A DNA stretch of 64,000 nt, taken from positions 19,277-83,276 of the forward strand of contig DRQF01000120.1 in the NCBI GenBank assembly GCA_011369445.1. The letters are read 5' to 3'. The first letter of the stretch is position 1, and each line of letters opens with the position of its first letter. The notes beneath the pieces are model-generated. The model was not told where the DNA came from, made no database searches, and saw only the letters and a list, made by a program, of their open reading frames with translations. Below are positions 53,305 to 62,789 of the stretch, one piece after another. Source of the stretch: Planctomycetota bacterium. Lineage in GTDB: Bacteria > Planctomycetota > GCA-002687715 > DRQF01. A program made the translations under genes and the position numbers.

Positions 53305-54228
53305 TCAGAGTTCCTCGAGCATCCTCAGGTACGACTCATAGCGACAGGGATGGATTCGTTCCTCGTCCACCGCATCCTTGACGGCGCACGCCACTTCGTG
53401 GGAATGGGTACAGGTGTTGAAGCGGCATCGGGGAATCTCCGCCCTGAACTCGGCGAAGTAGTGACCCAGCTCATGGGGTTCCATGGGAAAGGGTTGAAAC
53501 TCCCGCATCCCGGGCGTGTCGACGACCCATCCCCCGAAATCGAGAGGAATCAGGGAGGCCGCCGTCGTGGTGTGCCGACCTTTTCCGGTCGCGTCCGAGA
53601 CCTCGGCGGCCTTGAGACGCAGCCCCGGTTGAACCGCATTGAGAAGGGAGGACTTCCCCACCCCCGAAGGTCCGGCCAGGACGGTCACGCGGTCTTTCAG
53701 GAGATCTCGGTAACGATCGATGCCCAGCGACTCGACGACGCTGCTGAAGATGAGGGGGTAGCCCGTGGGGGCGTAGATCTCCTCGATGAGCTCGCGAGCT
53801 TGCGCATCGGGCAGGAGGTCGACCTTGTTGATTCCGATGATGGGGCTCTGCCCACCGCACTCGGCCCCCACCAACATCCGGTCGATCAAACGTAGGTTCA
53901 GCTCGGGGTGGACGAAGGCTCCCAAGATGACGGCCTGGTCCACATTCGCCGCGATGATCTGCAAATCACCGCGACCTCCACGTCGGCGCGCCAGGACATT
54001 CCTGCGCTCGAGAACCCGAACGATGACATCTGGCGGCGTCTGCTGCCTGGCGATCAGAACCCGATCGCCGACAGCCACCGGCTTCGACTCCCGCTTCTCC
54101 TCCCTGAAGAGGCGGCCTCGAACACGGCATTCCCGGGTCACACCGCCCACGTCGACGAGACACTGCCGCGCATCGACGCGCAACACCGTCCCCTCCTCCT
54201 CACCGTCTGTCTGACTGCTGGCAACCAT
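53305..54228 (-). CDS. rsgA: Ribosome small-subunit-dependent GTPase A
   Basis: Late 30S assembly GTPase. The start is taken at the ATG coding MVASSQTDGEEEG (54228), 307 residues, because the longer ORF has a basic non-family extension. An OB-fold (TVLRVDARQCLVDVGG) precedes a circularly permuted GTPase: G4 INKVDLL, then G1 AGPSGVGKSSL, G2 GRHTTT and G3 VDTPGMREF, in that order. The C-terminal zinc site is CRFNTCTHSHEVACAV. All hallmarks are intact. Divergent from ribBA, with a 161-bp intergenic region. Confidence 0.96.
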   Translation of the reverse strand: MVASSQTDGEEEGTVLRVDARQCLVDVGGVTRECRVRGRLFREEKRESKPVAVGDRVLIARQQTPPDVIVRVLERRNVLARRRGGRGDLQIIAANVDQAVILGAFVHPELNLRLIDRMLVGAECGGQSPIIGINKVDLLPDAQARELIEEIYAPTGYPLIFSSVVESLGIDRYRDLLKDRVTVLAGPSGVGKSSLLNAVQPGLRLKAAEVSDATGKGRHTTTAASLIPLDFGGWVVDTPGMREFQPFPMEPHELGHYFAEFRAEIPRCRFNTCTHSHEVACAVKDAVDEERIHPCRYESYLRMLEEL

Positions 54229-54389
54229 GGGGGCACTATACGACCGAATCCTCCGGACGGGAGGTCCGCCGTCCACCACAGTTTCATCGTCAGGCGTTTC
54301 CGTGCTACCCTACAGAACGCTGCCGGGCGCGAGCGCCCCACCGGCATCACGCATCTCCCGACACCCGCCAAACCGCTTGGAGACGACAC

Positions 54390-55625
54390 ATGACCTTCGA
54401 TCCGATTCCCGACATCCTCGAGGAACTCCGCCAGGGACGCCTCATCGTCCTGGTCGACGACGAGGACCGGGAGAACGAAGGGGACCTGGTGGTCCTCGCC
54501 GACCGCGTGACACCCGAGCACGTGAACTTCATGCTCAAGGAAGCTCGGGGCCTCCTCTGCCTCGCCCTGTCGCCCGATATCTGCAGCCGCCTGGGCCTGG
54601 AAGTCCAGGGAGCCGGTGGGGCCCGCCATGAGGGCACCGCCTTCACCGAGACCATCGACGCCGTGGAAGGCGTCACAACGGGGGTGTCCGCCCAAGATCG
54701 TTGCCGAACGATTCGCACCACCATCGCGGCCGGGGCCGGCCCCCGCGACATCACACGCCCGGGTCACGTCCAACCCCTCCGCGCCAGGCAGGGCGGCGTC
54801 CTCGTGCGCCCGGGCCACACCGAGGGCAGCGTCGACCTCGCCCGCTTGGCGGGCGCCCGTGAAGCCGCAGCCATCATCGAAATCATGAATGAGGACGGCA
54901 GCATGGCCCGTCTTCCCGACCTCAAGGCCTTTGTCGCCAAGCACGGTCTGAAGATCGGATCCATCGCGGATCTCGTGGAGTACAGAAGGACGCAGGAGAA
55001 GCTGGTGCGCAGGACGGCTTCCGCCAGACTCCCGACGCGGTGGGGCGACTTCGACTGCCACGTCTACGTTTCTGATTACGACCCTCACGGGCACGTCGCC
55101 CTCGTCAAGGGATGGAAGGTCCCCACCGACGGCGCCCCCGGCGACCCCATCGAGGACCCCGTCCTCGGTCGTGTCCATTCCGAATGCCTCACCGGAGATG
55201 TCTTCGGCAGCGTGCGCTGTGACTGCGGCGACCAGCTCGCGCTGGCCATGGAGCGGATCGCCAAGGAGGAGCGGGGATTCCTGCTCTACATGCGTCAGGA
55301 AGGCCGGGGCATCGGACTCGTCAACAAACTGAAGGCGTATGCCCTCCAGGACTCCGCGTCCATGGACACGGTCGAGGCCAATATCCATCTCGGGTTCAAG
55401 CCCGACCAGAGAAACTACGGAATCGGCGCCCAAATCCTCCACGACCTGGGACTACGGCGTCTCAGGCTTCTCACCAACAATCCCCGCAAGCGCGCGGGGC
55501 TCCTGGGCTACGGCTTGGAGATCGTGGAGAGGGTTCCCATCCAAGGCCCCATCCACGATGAGAATCGCAAATACCTGGAAACAAAGAAGTTGAAGCTCGG
55601 CCACTTACTTGAAGGCACCGAGTAG
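54390..55625 (+). CDS. ribBA: Bifunctional DHBP synthase / GTP cyclohydrolase II
   Basis: Supplies both early precursors of riboflavin: RibB turns ribulose 5-phosphate into 3,4-dihydroxy-2-butanone 4-phosphate and RibA opens GTP. 411 residues, GGAGA site 7 bases upstream. RibB (1-200): VLVDDEDRENEGDLV, LCLALSP, HEGTAFTETID, RPGHTEGSVDLARLAG. RibA (207-405): the zinc cysteines in SECLTGDVFGSVRCDCGDQL, RQEGRGIGL, and NIHLGFKPDQRNYGIGAQIL. No FMN riboswitch consensus is visible in the leader. No ribH, ribD or ribE is nearby. Confidence 0.96.
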   Translation: MTFDPIPDILEELRQGRLIVLVDDEDRENEGDLVVLADRVTPEHVNFMLKEARGLLCLALSPDICSRLGLEVQGAGGARHEGTAFTETIDAVEGVTTGVSAQDRCRTIRTTIAAGAGPRDITRPGHVQPLRARQGGVLVRPGHTEGSVDLARLAGAREAAAIIEIMNEDGSMARLPDLKAFVAKHGLKIGSIADLVEYRRTQEKLVRRTASARLPTRWGDFDCHVYVSDYDPHGHVALVKGWKVPTDGAPGDPIEDPVLGRVHSECLTGDVFGSVRCDCGDQLALAMERIAKEERGFLLYMRQEGRGIGLVNKLKAYALQDSASMDTVEANIHLGFKPDQRNYGIGAQILHDLGLRRLRLLTNNPRKRAGLLGYGLEIVERVPIQGPIHDENRKYLETKKLKLGHLLEGTE

Positions 55626-55712
55626 GTCTTTTTTTCCGAACTTTCGGAAGGCCGGACCTCCCACCGACGTCGAAGACGCGTTGTCCAGCGGATCGGATGG
55701 AGGATGGCCCCG

Positions 55713-56327
55713 ATGGAGGCGATCAGTTTTCGGAAGACGAGTCCCGAACGGAGCACGCAGGCCGTGAAAGAGGCTGCTGACGATCAGAGCCTTGTCGCTC
55801 GCGCGGAAGCCGGAGACCAGGAGGCCTTCGCCGCTCTCGTACATCGCTACGCCGACCGGATCTACACCCTCGTGGCGGGAATGATTCATGATCGTACCGC
55901 CGTCGAAGACGTGGTCCAGGACATCTTCTTCAAGGTCTATCGCAAGCTTTCCGCGTTCCAGGGTCGTTCGAGCTTCTACACCTGGCTCTACCGCGTCAGC
56001 CTCAACACGGCCACCGATCATCTCAAGAAGAAACGACGTGACCGTCACCGTCACGTCGAGGACCCCACCGTTTTGGACCGCCCCGACTTCACAGGGGGCC
56101 CCGATGAGACGATGGACCGAGAGGAGCTCCGGCAAAAAACATCCGAAGCCATCGCGTCCCTTCCGACCAAGTACCGTGACATCCTTCTGCTCCGGGAGTA
56201 CCAGGAGCTGAGCTACGAGGAGATCGCCGACGTTCTCCAGTGCTCGAAGGGGACCGTCGAATCTCGACTCTTCCGCGCCCGCGCCCGACTCCGCAGCAAA
56301 CTCGAACCCTACCTCAAGAGAGGATGA
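55713..56327 (+). CDS. ECF-type RNA polymerase sigma factor
   Basis: About 204 residues from the ATG at 55713; an ATG at 55704 is also possible but lies directly next to GGAGG. Region 2 is LVHRYADRIYTLVAGMIHDRTAVEDVVQDIFFKVYRKLSAF...FYTWLYRVSLN; region 4 is LPTKYRDILLLREYQELSYEEIADVLQCSKGTVESRLFRARARLRSKL. A charged linker (KKKRRDRHRHVEDPT) connects them. It is followed after four bases by a membrane protein with anti-sigma character, so signal-released control is likely. The stimulus is unknown. Confidence 0.93.
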   Translation: MEAISFRKTSPERSTQAVKEAADDQSLVARAEAGDQEAFAALVHRYADRIYTLVAGMIHDRTAVEDVVQDIFFKVYRKLSAFQGRSSFYTWLYRVSLNTATDHLKKKRRDRHRHVEDPTVLDRPDFTGGPDETMDREELRQKTSEAIASLPTKYRDILLLREYQELSYEEIADVLQCSKGTVESRLFRARARLRSKLEPYLKRG

Positions 56328-56331
56328 TGCC

Positions 56332-56901
56332 TTGACCGACCCATCCATCGATCCCATGGCCCGTCTCGTTCAAGCCCGCTTGGACGGTGAGATCACTCCC
56401 GAGGAGGAGCGTGCCTTGGAGCAAGCTCTTGCGGCGCGCCCGGACCTCCAGGACCTCGAGCAGCGCTTGCGGGACGTCAAACGCCATCTGGAGCAAGATC
56501 GCCGATCGATCCGCCCTCCCCTCGGATTGGCGCAGAGGATCGTTCAACGAGCCAGTCAGGAGGACGCTCCCGCAGCGGTGGTCCGTTCGTCGAACCGGTT
56601 TTGGAGGCCGCTGGCGGCCGCCGCCGCCCTCGTTCTCCTTTTGGGCGCTTCGTTCTATCTCGGACGGGAATCCACCTCCGCGGAGGCCGACGTGGAGCGC
56701 AGCTCTCTCCAAGAGCGCGAGATCGACGTGCTCAGACGTCACCCGGAAGTCGACGCCGCGGCCCTGAAGAGTCTTTTCGACGCCACCCTTCGGGAGCTGG
56801 ACGTCATCGAGCGACGGCGCGCGGCGGACCGTCGGGACGTGATGGGACGGCTCGAATTGGGTATTCAGGCATTGATCCGCAAGGCCGACCGTCCTCGATG
56901 A
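56332..56901 (+). CDS. Probable anti-sigma factor, single-TM protein
   Basis: The start is a TTG at 56332 four bases after the sigma stop, with AGAGGA upstream; an ATG eight codons downstream is possible. 189 residues. The N-terminal part (ARLVQARLDGEITPEEERALEQALAARPDLQ) resembles the cytoplasmic segment of anti-sigma factors, but the zinc HxxxCxxC motif is absent. A TM helix lies at about 88-108 (FWRPLAAAAALVLLLGASFYLG). The exported C-terminus is a charged helix (EIDVLRRHPEVDAAALKSLFDATLRELDV). Assignment rests mainly on adjacency and topology. Confidence 0.75.
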   Translation: MTDPSIDPMARLVQARLDGEITPEEERALEQALAARPDLQDLEQRLRDVKRHLEQDRRSIRPPLGLAQRIVQRASQEDAPAAVVRSSNRFWRPLAAAAALVLLLGASFYLGRESTSAEADVERSSLQEREIDVLRRHPEVDAAALKSLFDATLRELDVIERRRAADRRDVMGRLELGIQALIRKADRPR

Positions 56902-57054
56902 CGATGAAGGGGAAGGGTGCAGGATCGCCCGACAGCAGGCGGAAAGGGCCCGGAACACGACGGAAGTCCTCGGCTCTCACTTGGGACTCCGCCCCGAGGC
57001 GGTTACAACGTTCCGTTCCTATCTCCTTGTAGATAGAGAGTTTCGGAGACATTC

Positions 57055-58902
57055 ATGGCGCGTGCCACAGGAGTTCAGATCACCGGTTCGGTCGTCCGGG
57101 TGATCGATATCGAGGGTTCGATCAAAAAGCCGAAGGTCCGCGGCTGCGCGGAGGTGAGCATTGCTCCCGGCGACGGCGAGGATCGCATCCCCAACCTCAC
57201 CAAGGCGCTGAAAGAGGCCTTCAAGCACGCGAAGGCGGGACGGGACCAAGTGGTCCTCGGTATTCCCATCCGCGACTGCATCGTTCGGGAAATCACCGTC
57301 CCCTTCACCGACCCCGCACAGATCCGCAAGGTCATCAAGTTCGAGTGCGAGGCCCACATTCACGCGTGCAGCATCGACGAAGTCGTGATCTGCTTTCACA
57401 AGGTCGCCGAGCTCGGTGCGCGCAGCACGTTGCTCGTGGTCGCCGCCAAGAAGGAGAAGATCCGAGAGCAACTTCAGGCCCTCGAGAAGGCCGGAATCGA
57501 TCCGTTGGCCGTGGACCTCGACGCCGCGGGGCTCTTCAACGTTCTCAAGGCCCAAGGTCTCACGGAGTCGGAGAAACCGTTGGTCGTCTGCGACGTCGGG
57601 TACACCTGCACGACGATCATGCTGCTGCTCGAGGGCGACCTGCGTCTCGTACGGTCCATGCGCCTGGGAACTGAATTCATCACACAGCGCGTCGGACGCG
57701 ACCTCGACCTCGACCCCGACGAGGCCCGCACGCGGACACAGGCGATTCTCGTCCAAGACGTCGACCTGGAGGAGGATCTCATCGTGCCGGCCGACGCCTT
57801 CGAGGAAGGCGGCGCGGAGACGAAAAAAAGCTCGGCCGAACTCGAGCGCGACATCATCCGCCAGCGCCAAAAGGAGTTCGTGAAGCGCCTCGAGCAAGAG
57901 ATCTACCGGACTCTTGCCCCGGTCGATATCGATGACCCTCCGGAAAAGGTCTTTCTTCTCGGGCCGGGCGCGAATCTCCCTCGCATCGTCTCCGAGCTTC
58001 AGGAGAAGATGGAGCCCCGCGTGGAACGCCTTCACCTCTTGGAGAATATGGATCACCGGTTCGATTCCGATGCCACGAGGATCTACGAAGCCATCGTTCC
58101 CACGCCCGCCGGCTTGGCCTTCAAACAGTTCGGACACGATCCTCTGGGCTTCGATTTTCGCCAGGAAGAATTCGTCTTTGCGAACCGGTTCGATCGTCTG
58201 AAGGTTCCGATCTTCTGCCTCATCCTCCTCATGGCCGCCCTCAACGTCGTGTGGTGGAACTTCGACACGAAGATGAATGCACATCGCGAGAGCATCCTGG
58301 AAGGGATCGCGAAGACGGCCGCCGACGAATTCAAGAAGGTCATGGACGAGAAGAGGCTGGGAACCCTGGTCTCGTACGTTCCCGTGAAGCCCGCGGAACT
58401 GAAACGACTTGCCCGCCGCGCGAGCGCGGATACGCCTCCCATCAAACGCATCAATATCATGGGGCGCACCATCAAGGAGCTGGACGACCAACTCCTCGAT
58501 GCGTACGGGCTGCGCAAGACATCCAAGAAGAAACCCAGCCGCAGGCGGTCGAGCACCAAGAATATTCCCCAGGACCCCTCGGGCTACCGTTCGGCCCTGA
58601 TTCTTTTGGAATGGCTCTGCAAGGCCGTCGCTGACACGGGCGTGAGGGAATTCGCGTTCAATCGGGTGAACATCAACCCTCACGAGATTCTCTTCAACAT
58701 CACCTTGCCCGAGACAGTCCAGATTGGCGACGAGAAGACGGTGGGCTACCGGAAGGTCATCGCAATGATCGACAGCAACCTTCAGAAACTCGCTGGCAGC
58801 GACTTCGAAAAACTCGAAGACCAAGGACGACACGAGCTCAACAAGGGTGGACGTGGCGTCGACGTGAATCTGAGAGCGCTCTTCAAGAAGCAAGACAAGT
58901 AG
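57055..58902 (+). CDS. PilM-PilN/GspL-like fusion protein of a type IV pilus or type II secretion-like machine
   Basis: 615 residues, GGAGA site before the ATG. Residues 1-370 are an actin-like PilM domain (VQITGSVVRVIDIEG, QVVLGIPIRDCIVREITVPF, VVCDVGYTCTTIMLLLEGDL, VFLLGPGANLPRIVSEL). A single TM helix follows (about 382-402, VPIFCLILLMAALNVVWW). The remaining 200 residues are periplasmic, with a coiled-coil-like helix (ESILEGIAKTAADEFKKVM) and a ferredoxin-like fold, as in PilN/GspL C-terminal domains. Fused PilM-PilN architecture is less common than separate genes. A small TM protein follows 14 bp later. No PilB, PilC or PilQ gene is in the window. Confidence 0.82.
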   Translation: MARATGVQITGSVVRVIDIEGSIKKPKVRGCAEVSIAPGDGEDRIPNLTKALKEAFKHAKAGRDQVVLGIPIRDCIVREITVPFTDPAQIRKVIKFECEAHIHACSIDEVVICFHKVAELGARSTLLVVAAKKEKIREQLQALEKAGIDPLAVDLDAAGLFNVLKAQGLTESEKPLVVCDVGYTCTTIMLLLEGDLRLVRSMRLGTEFITQRVGRDLDLDPDEARTRTQAILVQDVDLEEDLIVPADAFEEGGAETKKSSAELERDIIRQRQKEFVKRLEQEIYRTLAPVDIDDPPEKVFLLGPGANLPRIVSELQEKMEPRVERLHLLENMDHRFDSDATRIYEAIVPTPAGLAFKQFGHDPLGFDFRQEEFVFANRFDRLKVPIFCLILLMAALNVVWWNFDTKMNAHRESILEGIAKTAADEFKKVMDEKRLGTLVSYVPVKPAELKRLARRASADTPPIKRINIMGRTIKELDDQLLDAYGLRKTSKKKPSRRRSSTKNIPQDPSGYRSALILLEWLCKAVADTGVREFAFNRVNINPHEILFNITLPETVQIGDEKTVGYRKVIAMIDSNLQKLAGSDFEKLEDQGRHELNKGGRGVDVNLRALFKKQDK

Positions 58903-58916
58903 AGGAAGGCTCGGAC

Positions 58917-59444
58917 ATGAAGAAGCTATTCATCGCTCTCATCATCGCGAACGTCGCCTTCATGGGATACAACGCTTCGCGCACCTGGAGTCGAGTGATG
59001 GACGAGGAGAATGCCTCCGCCGTCGAGACCGCTCAGAATCTCTGCGTCAAGCTGCGGCGCACCGCGCTCAAGTACCGAGCCGATCTCGATCGCATCGCGA
59101 CCGACAAGTTCGAACGCGTGGACGAGCCCTCGCTCTACTTCGCCAAGCAGGCTCGCGCTGCGGGCTTCGACCCCCTCAAGGACGGAATCAACATTCCGAT
59201 CAAGACGGATTTCTCCAAGGGCAGCCGCTTCGACGAGGAGTCATGGAAGGTGAGTTTCCGCAAGAAGGATAAGTACTTCCGTCTCAAGGACGTCGCGAGA
59301 TTCTGCCAGCTGGTCGAGAGGGACAGTCCGAGCTTTCAGATCAAATCCATCGATTTCGGTCGGAGGACGGAGAACTGGGGGAAGGACCAGTGGCAGCCCC
59401 GTCAGATCGTCATCCGACGGTGGTCGATTCACCAGAAAACTTGA
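58917..59444 (+). CDS. Small single-TM protein, likely PilO/GspM-like partner
   Basis: 175 residues with a GAGGAAGG site; it starts 14 bp after the PilM/N-like gene, so they form an operon. N-terminal TM helix ([17 protein letters not shown]) then a soluble part of short basic segments ([29 protein letters not shown]). Size and topology suit PilO/GspM, which partners PilN, but sequence similarity is not evident by eye. The last 35 bp overlap the convergent carB stop. Confidence 0.6.
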   Translation: MKKLFIALIIANVAFMGYNASRTWSRVMDEENASAVETAQNLCVKLRRTALKYRADLDRIATDKFERVDEPSLYFAKQARAAGFDPLKDGINIPIKTDFSKGSRFDEESWKVSFRKKDKYFRLKDVARFCQLVERDSPSFQIKSIDFGRRTENWGKDQWQPRQIVIRRWSIHQKT

Positions 59445-62400
59445 TCGTGTACTCCTGAATCGACTTCACGCGGGCTCCAACCCGCTTTTTGGAGCCAATT
59501 CCCGCGACGATGGCCTGAGCCGCCGCGAGCGTCGTGACGCAGGTGATCCCCTGTTGCACCGCGACGCCGCGAATCTTGGCTTCGTCCGTCCGCGGCCCCA
59601 CCCCTGACGGCGTGTTGATCACCAAGACGATCTCGCCGTTCTTGAGATGGTCGGCCACATTCGGACGTCCCTCGACGATCTTCTTGATGCGCCGATTCGC
59701 GATGCCGTTCCGGTTGAGGACCTTCGACGTCCCACCGGTGGCCACGAGCTCGAATCCCAGCGCGACGAGCTCCCGTGCCACGGGAATGATCTCTCGCTTG
59801 TCCGCATCCTTCACGCTGACGAAGACCGTTCCTTCCAGAGGCAATCGGTTGCCCGTCGCCTCATAGCTCTTCGCGAAAGCCACTCCCAGGTCGTCATCGA
59901 TCCCAAAGGCTTCCCCCGTCGATCGCATCTCGGGGCCGAGAATGATGTCGCTGCCCGGAAACTTGGAGAACGGGAACACCGGTGCCTTGACGGCCATGTG
60001 TTCGGGAACGATTTCGCGGGTGAAACCCAGTTCATCGAGAGATCTGCCCGCCATCACTTGCGCGCCCAACTTGGCAAGGGGTACCCCAATGGCCTTGCTC
60101 ACGAAGGGCACCGTGCGCGAGGCTCTTGGATTCACCTCGATGATGTAGATCTCGGCATCCTTGACGGCGAACTGAACGTTCATGAGTCCGCGAACGTCCA
60201 GCTCCTTGGCAAGCCGACGAGTCAGTTCTCCGAGGTCGCTGACGATCTTGTCCGACAGCGAGTGGGGCGGAATCACCGACGAGCTGTCGCCGCTGTGGAT
60301 ACCCGCTTCCTCCAACTGCTCCATGACACCCCCAATGACGCAGCGATGCGAGTCCGCGATGGCGTCGATGTCGACCTCGATGGCATGTTCGAGAAACTTG
60401 TCGATCAAGACAGGGTGCTCGGGCGAGACATCGACGGCCTCGCCCATGTACCGCGCCAGGTCCTCCTCCTGGTAAACGATTCGCATTGCCCGACCGCCAA
60501 GAACGTAGCTCGGGCGAACGAGCACCGGGAAGCCGATGCGACGGGCCGCCGCGAACGCCTCCTCTTCGGTCCGCGCCACTTCATTCGGAGGTTGTCGGAT
60601 GCCGATTCGGTCAATGATCTTCTTGAATCGATCGCGATCCTCCGCGATGTCGATGCTCTCGGGACTCGTCCCGATGATCTTGACGCCGGCCGCCTCGAGT
60701 CCCTTCGCAAGCCGAAGAGGCGTCTGCCCCCCGAGCTGCACGATGACACCGTCGGGACGCTCCAGGTCACAGATATTCAGGACGTCCTCGAGAGTGAGAG
60801 GCTCGAAGTAAAGCTTGTCCGCCGTGTCGTAGTCGGTGGAGACCGTCTCGGGATTGGAATTGACCATAATGGTCTCGAAACCCGCCTCCCGCAGACCGTA
60901 CGTGGCATGGACGCAACAGCAGTCGAATTCCACGCCTTGGCCGATGCGGTTGGGGCCGCTGCCGAGGATCATGATCTTCGGGCGGTCGGTGCGCTCCGCT
61001 TCGTTCTCCTCCTCGTAGGTGGAGTAGAAGTAGGGCGTGTACGACTCGAACTCGCCGCCGCAGGTGTCGACGAGCTTGAAGACGGGCCGCACGCCGCGCG
61101 CCAATCGTTTCTCACGGACCTCCATCTCGTCCATGTCCCAAAGGAATGCGAGTTGTCGATCGGAGTACCCGTACCGCTTCGCCTCCCGCAGCAGGTCGTC
61201 ATCAACGGTGGAGAGCCCCTCGTGGTCTCGCAGGAGGGACTCCAACTCGAGGATTTCAGACAGGTTCCGGAGGAACCACGGGTCGATACCCGTCAGTTCG
61301 TGGATTTCCGCCTCGCTCATCCCATCGAGCATGGCGTACCGGATGTAGTCGATCCGGTCCCTGTGAGGAGTGACGAGTTTCGCGACGATCTGTTCGCGAG
61401 CCGGTCTTTGGTCAGAAAACCAAAGGTCGCTCCGGCCGATCCCGAAACCGTCCATCCCTCGTTCGAGAGATCGAAGCGCCTTTTGAAAGGCCTCCTTGAA
61501 GGTGCGACCCATCGCCATCACTTCGCCGACGGACTTCATCTGAGTGGTCAGCGTGTCATCCGCCTCGGGAAACTTCTCGAATGCGAACTGGGGGATCTTG
61601 ACGATGCAGTAGTCGATGGTCGGCTCGAAACAGGCGGGCGTCTCACGGGTGATGTCGTTCTCGATCTCGTCGAGGGTGTATCCGACGGCCAGCTTCGCCG
61701 CGATCTTCGCGATGGGAAACCCGGTGGCCTTACTTGCCAGCGCGGAGGACCGGGAGACGCGAGGATTCATCTCGATGACGACCATGCGATCGGACAGGGG
61801 GTCGGTGGCGAACTGGATGTTCGACCCTCCGGTCTCGACGCCGATGGCGCGAATGATCTTCAGCGCCGCGTCCCTCATCCGTTGGTATTCCTTGTCGGTG
61901 AGGGTCATCGCGGGGGCCACGGTGATGCTGTCGCCCGTGTGAACGCCCATGGGGTCGAAGTTTTCGATGCTGCAGATGATGACCACGTTGTCCTTGCGGT
62001 CCCGCATCACCTCGAGCTCGAACTCCTTCCAACCGATCACCGACTCCTCGACGAGCACTTCCTGCACCATGGAAAGCTCGAGACCCCGCCGGACGATGGC
62101 GTCGAACTCTTCGTTGTTGTAGGCGATGCCGCCTCCGCTGCCCCCCAGGGTGAATGCGGGACGAATCACACAGGGCAGCCCCAGCTCATCTCGGATCGCC
62201 CGTGCATGTTCGAGATCGTGAGCCACGCCGGACCTGGGCACTTCGAGCCCGATCGATCGGATGCACTGTTTGAATTCCTCTCGGTCCTCGGCACGCTGAA
62301 TGACCTCGCGGGTCGCCCCGATCATCTCGACGCCGAATTTGTCCAGAATACCCTCGCGTGCAAGTTCGAATGCCAGGTTGAGCCCGGTTTGCCCACCCAG

Positions 62401-62667
62401 GGTGGGCAAGATCGCGTCAGGACGCTCTCTTTCGATGATGCGGGCCACGTAGTCGGGAGTGAGAGGCTCCAGATAGGTCCGATCCGCGAGTTCCGGATCG
62501 GTCATGATGGTGGCCGGGTTCGAGTTGACGAGGATTGTACGGTAACCTTCTTCACGGAGCGCCTTTAGGGCTTGTGTCCCCGAATAGTCGAATTCGCAGG
62601 CCTGTCCGATGATGATGGGACCCGATCCGATGACGAGGATCGAGGAGATGTCGCTACGTTTCGGCAT
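59410..62667 (-). CDS. carB: Carbamoyl-phosphate synthase large subunit
   Basis: The start is the ATG coding [21 protein letters not shown] (62667); the track's extra 20 residues have no support. 1085 residues. Two ATP-grasp halves, each starting [17 protein letters not shown] and [14 protein letters not shown], and conserved [23 protein letters not shown] and [23 protein letters not shown]. The C-terminal MGS-like allosteric domain ([27 protein letters not shown]) is present. It makes carbamoyl phosphate for pyrimidine and arginine synthesis from glutamine-derived ammonia supplied by CarA. carA is not in the window, so the small subunit is encoded elsewhere. Confidence 0.97.
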   Translation of the reverse strand: MPKRSDISSILVIGSGPIIIGQACEFDYSGTQALKALREEGYRTILVNSNPATIMTDPELADRTYLEPLTPDYVARIIERERPDAILPTLGGQTGLNLAFELAREGILDKFGVEMIGATREVIQRAEDREEFKQCIRSIGLEVPRSGVAHDLEHARAIRDELGLPCVIRPAFTLGGSGGGIAYNNEEFDAIVRRGLELSMVQEVLVEESVIGWKEFELEVMRDRKDNVVIICSIENFDPMGVHTGDSITVAPAMTLTDKEYQRMRDAALKIIRAIGVETGGSNIQFATDPLSDRMVVIEMNPRVSRSSALASKATGFPIAKIAAKLAVGYTLDEIENDITRETPACFEPTIDYCIVKIPQFAFEKFPEADDTLTTQMKSVGEVMAMGRTFKEAFQKALRSLERGMDGFGIGRSDLWFSDQRPAREQIVAKLVTPHRDRIDYIRYAMLDGMSEAEIHELTGIDPWFLRNLSEILELESLLRDHEGLSTVDDDLLREAKRYGYSDRQLAFLWDMDEMEVREKRLARGVRPVFKLVDTCGGEFESYTPYFYSTYEEENEAERTDRPKIMILGSGPNRIGQGVEFDCCCVHATYGLREAGFETIMVNSNPETVSTDYDTADKLYFEPLTLEDVLNICDLERPDGVIVQLGGQTPLRLAKGLEAAGVKIIGTSPESIDIAEDRDRFKKIIDRIGIRQPPNEVARTEEEAFAAARRIGFPVLVRPSYVLGGRAMRIVYQEEDLARYMGEAVDVSPEHPVLIDKFLEHAIEVDIDAIADSHRCVIGGVMEQLEEAGIHSGDSSSVIPPHSLSDKIVSDLGELTRRLAKELDVRGLMNVQFAVKDAEIYIIEVNPRASRTVPFVSKAIGVPLAKLGAQVMAGRSLDELGFTREIVPEHMAVKAPVFPFSKFPGSDIILGPEMRSTGEAFGIDDDLGVAFAKSYEATGNRLPLEGTVFVSVKDADKREIIPVARELVALGFELVATGGTSKVLNRNGIANRRIKKIVEGRPNVADHLKNGEIVLVINTPSGVGPRTDEAKIRGVAVQQGITCVTTLAAAQAIVAGIGSKKRVGARVKSIQEYTIKFSGESTTVG

Positions 62668-62789
62668 GCGTGAAGGGGCTCCGGTCCGGGGCTGGCCGAG
62701 TAAAGCAAAGGCGGGGCCGCTCCGCAAGGTCCGGGCCCCACGGAGTCCTCTGCGTTGAACTTGGAGTCATAGGGCGCAACACTTCTCCC

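Noticed and set aside
54229-54389. FMN riboswitch before ribBA
   Set aside because: The conserved FMN-aptamer segments could not be found in the leader.
59647-62568. 973-residue plus-strand ORF antisense to carB
   Set aside because: Its minus-strand partner is an intact carB with all motifs; the antisense frame is low-complexity and Asp/Arg/His-rich, a product of high GC codon bias.
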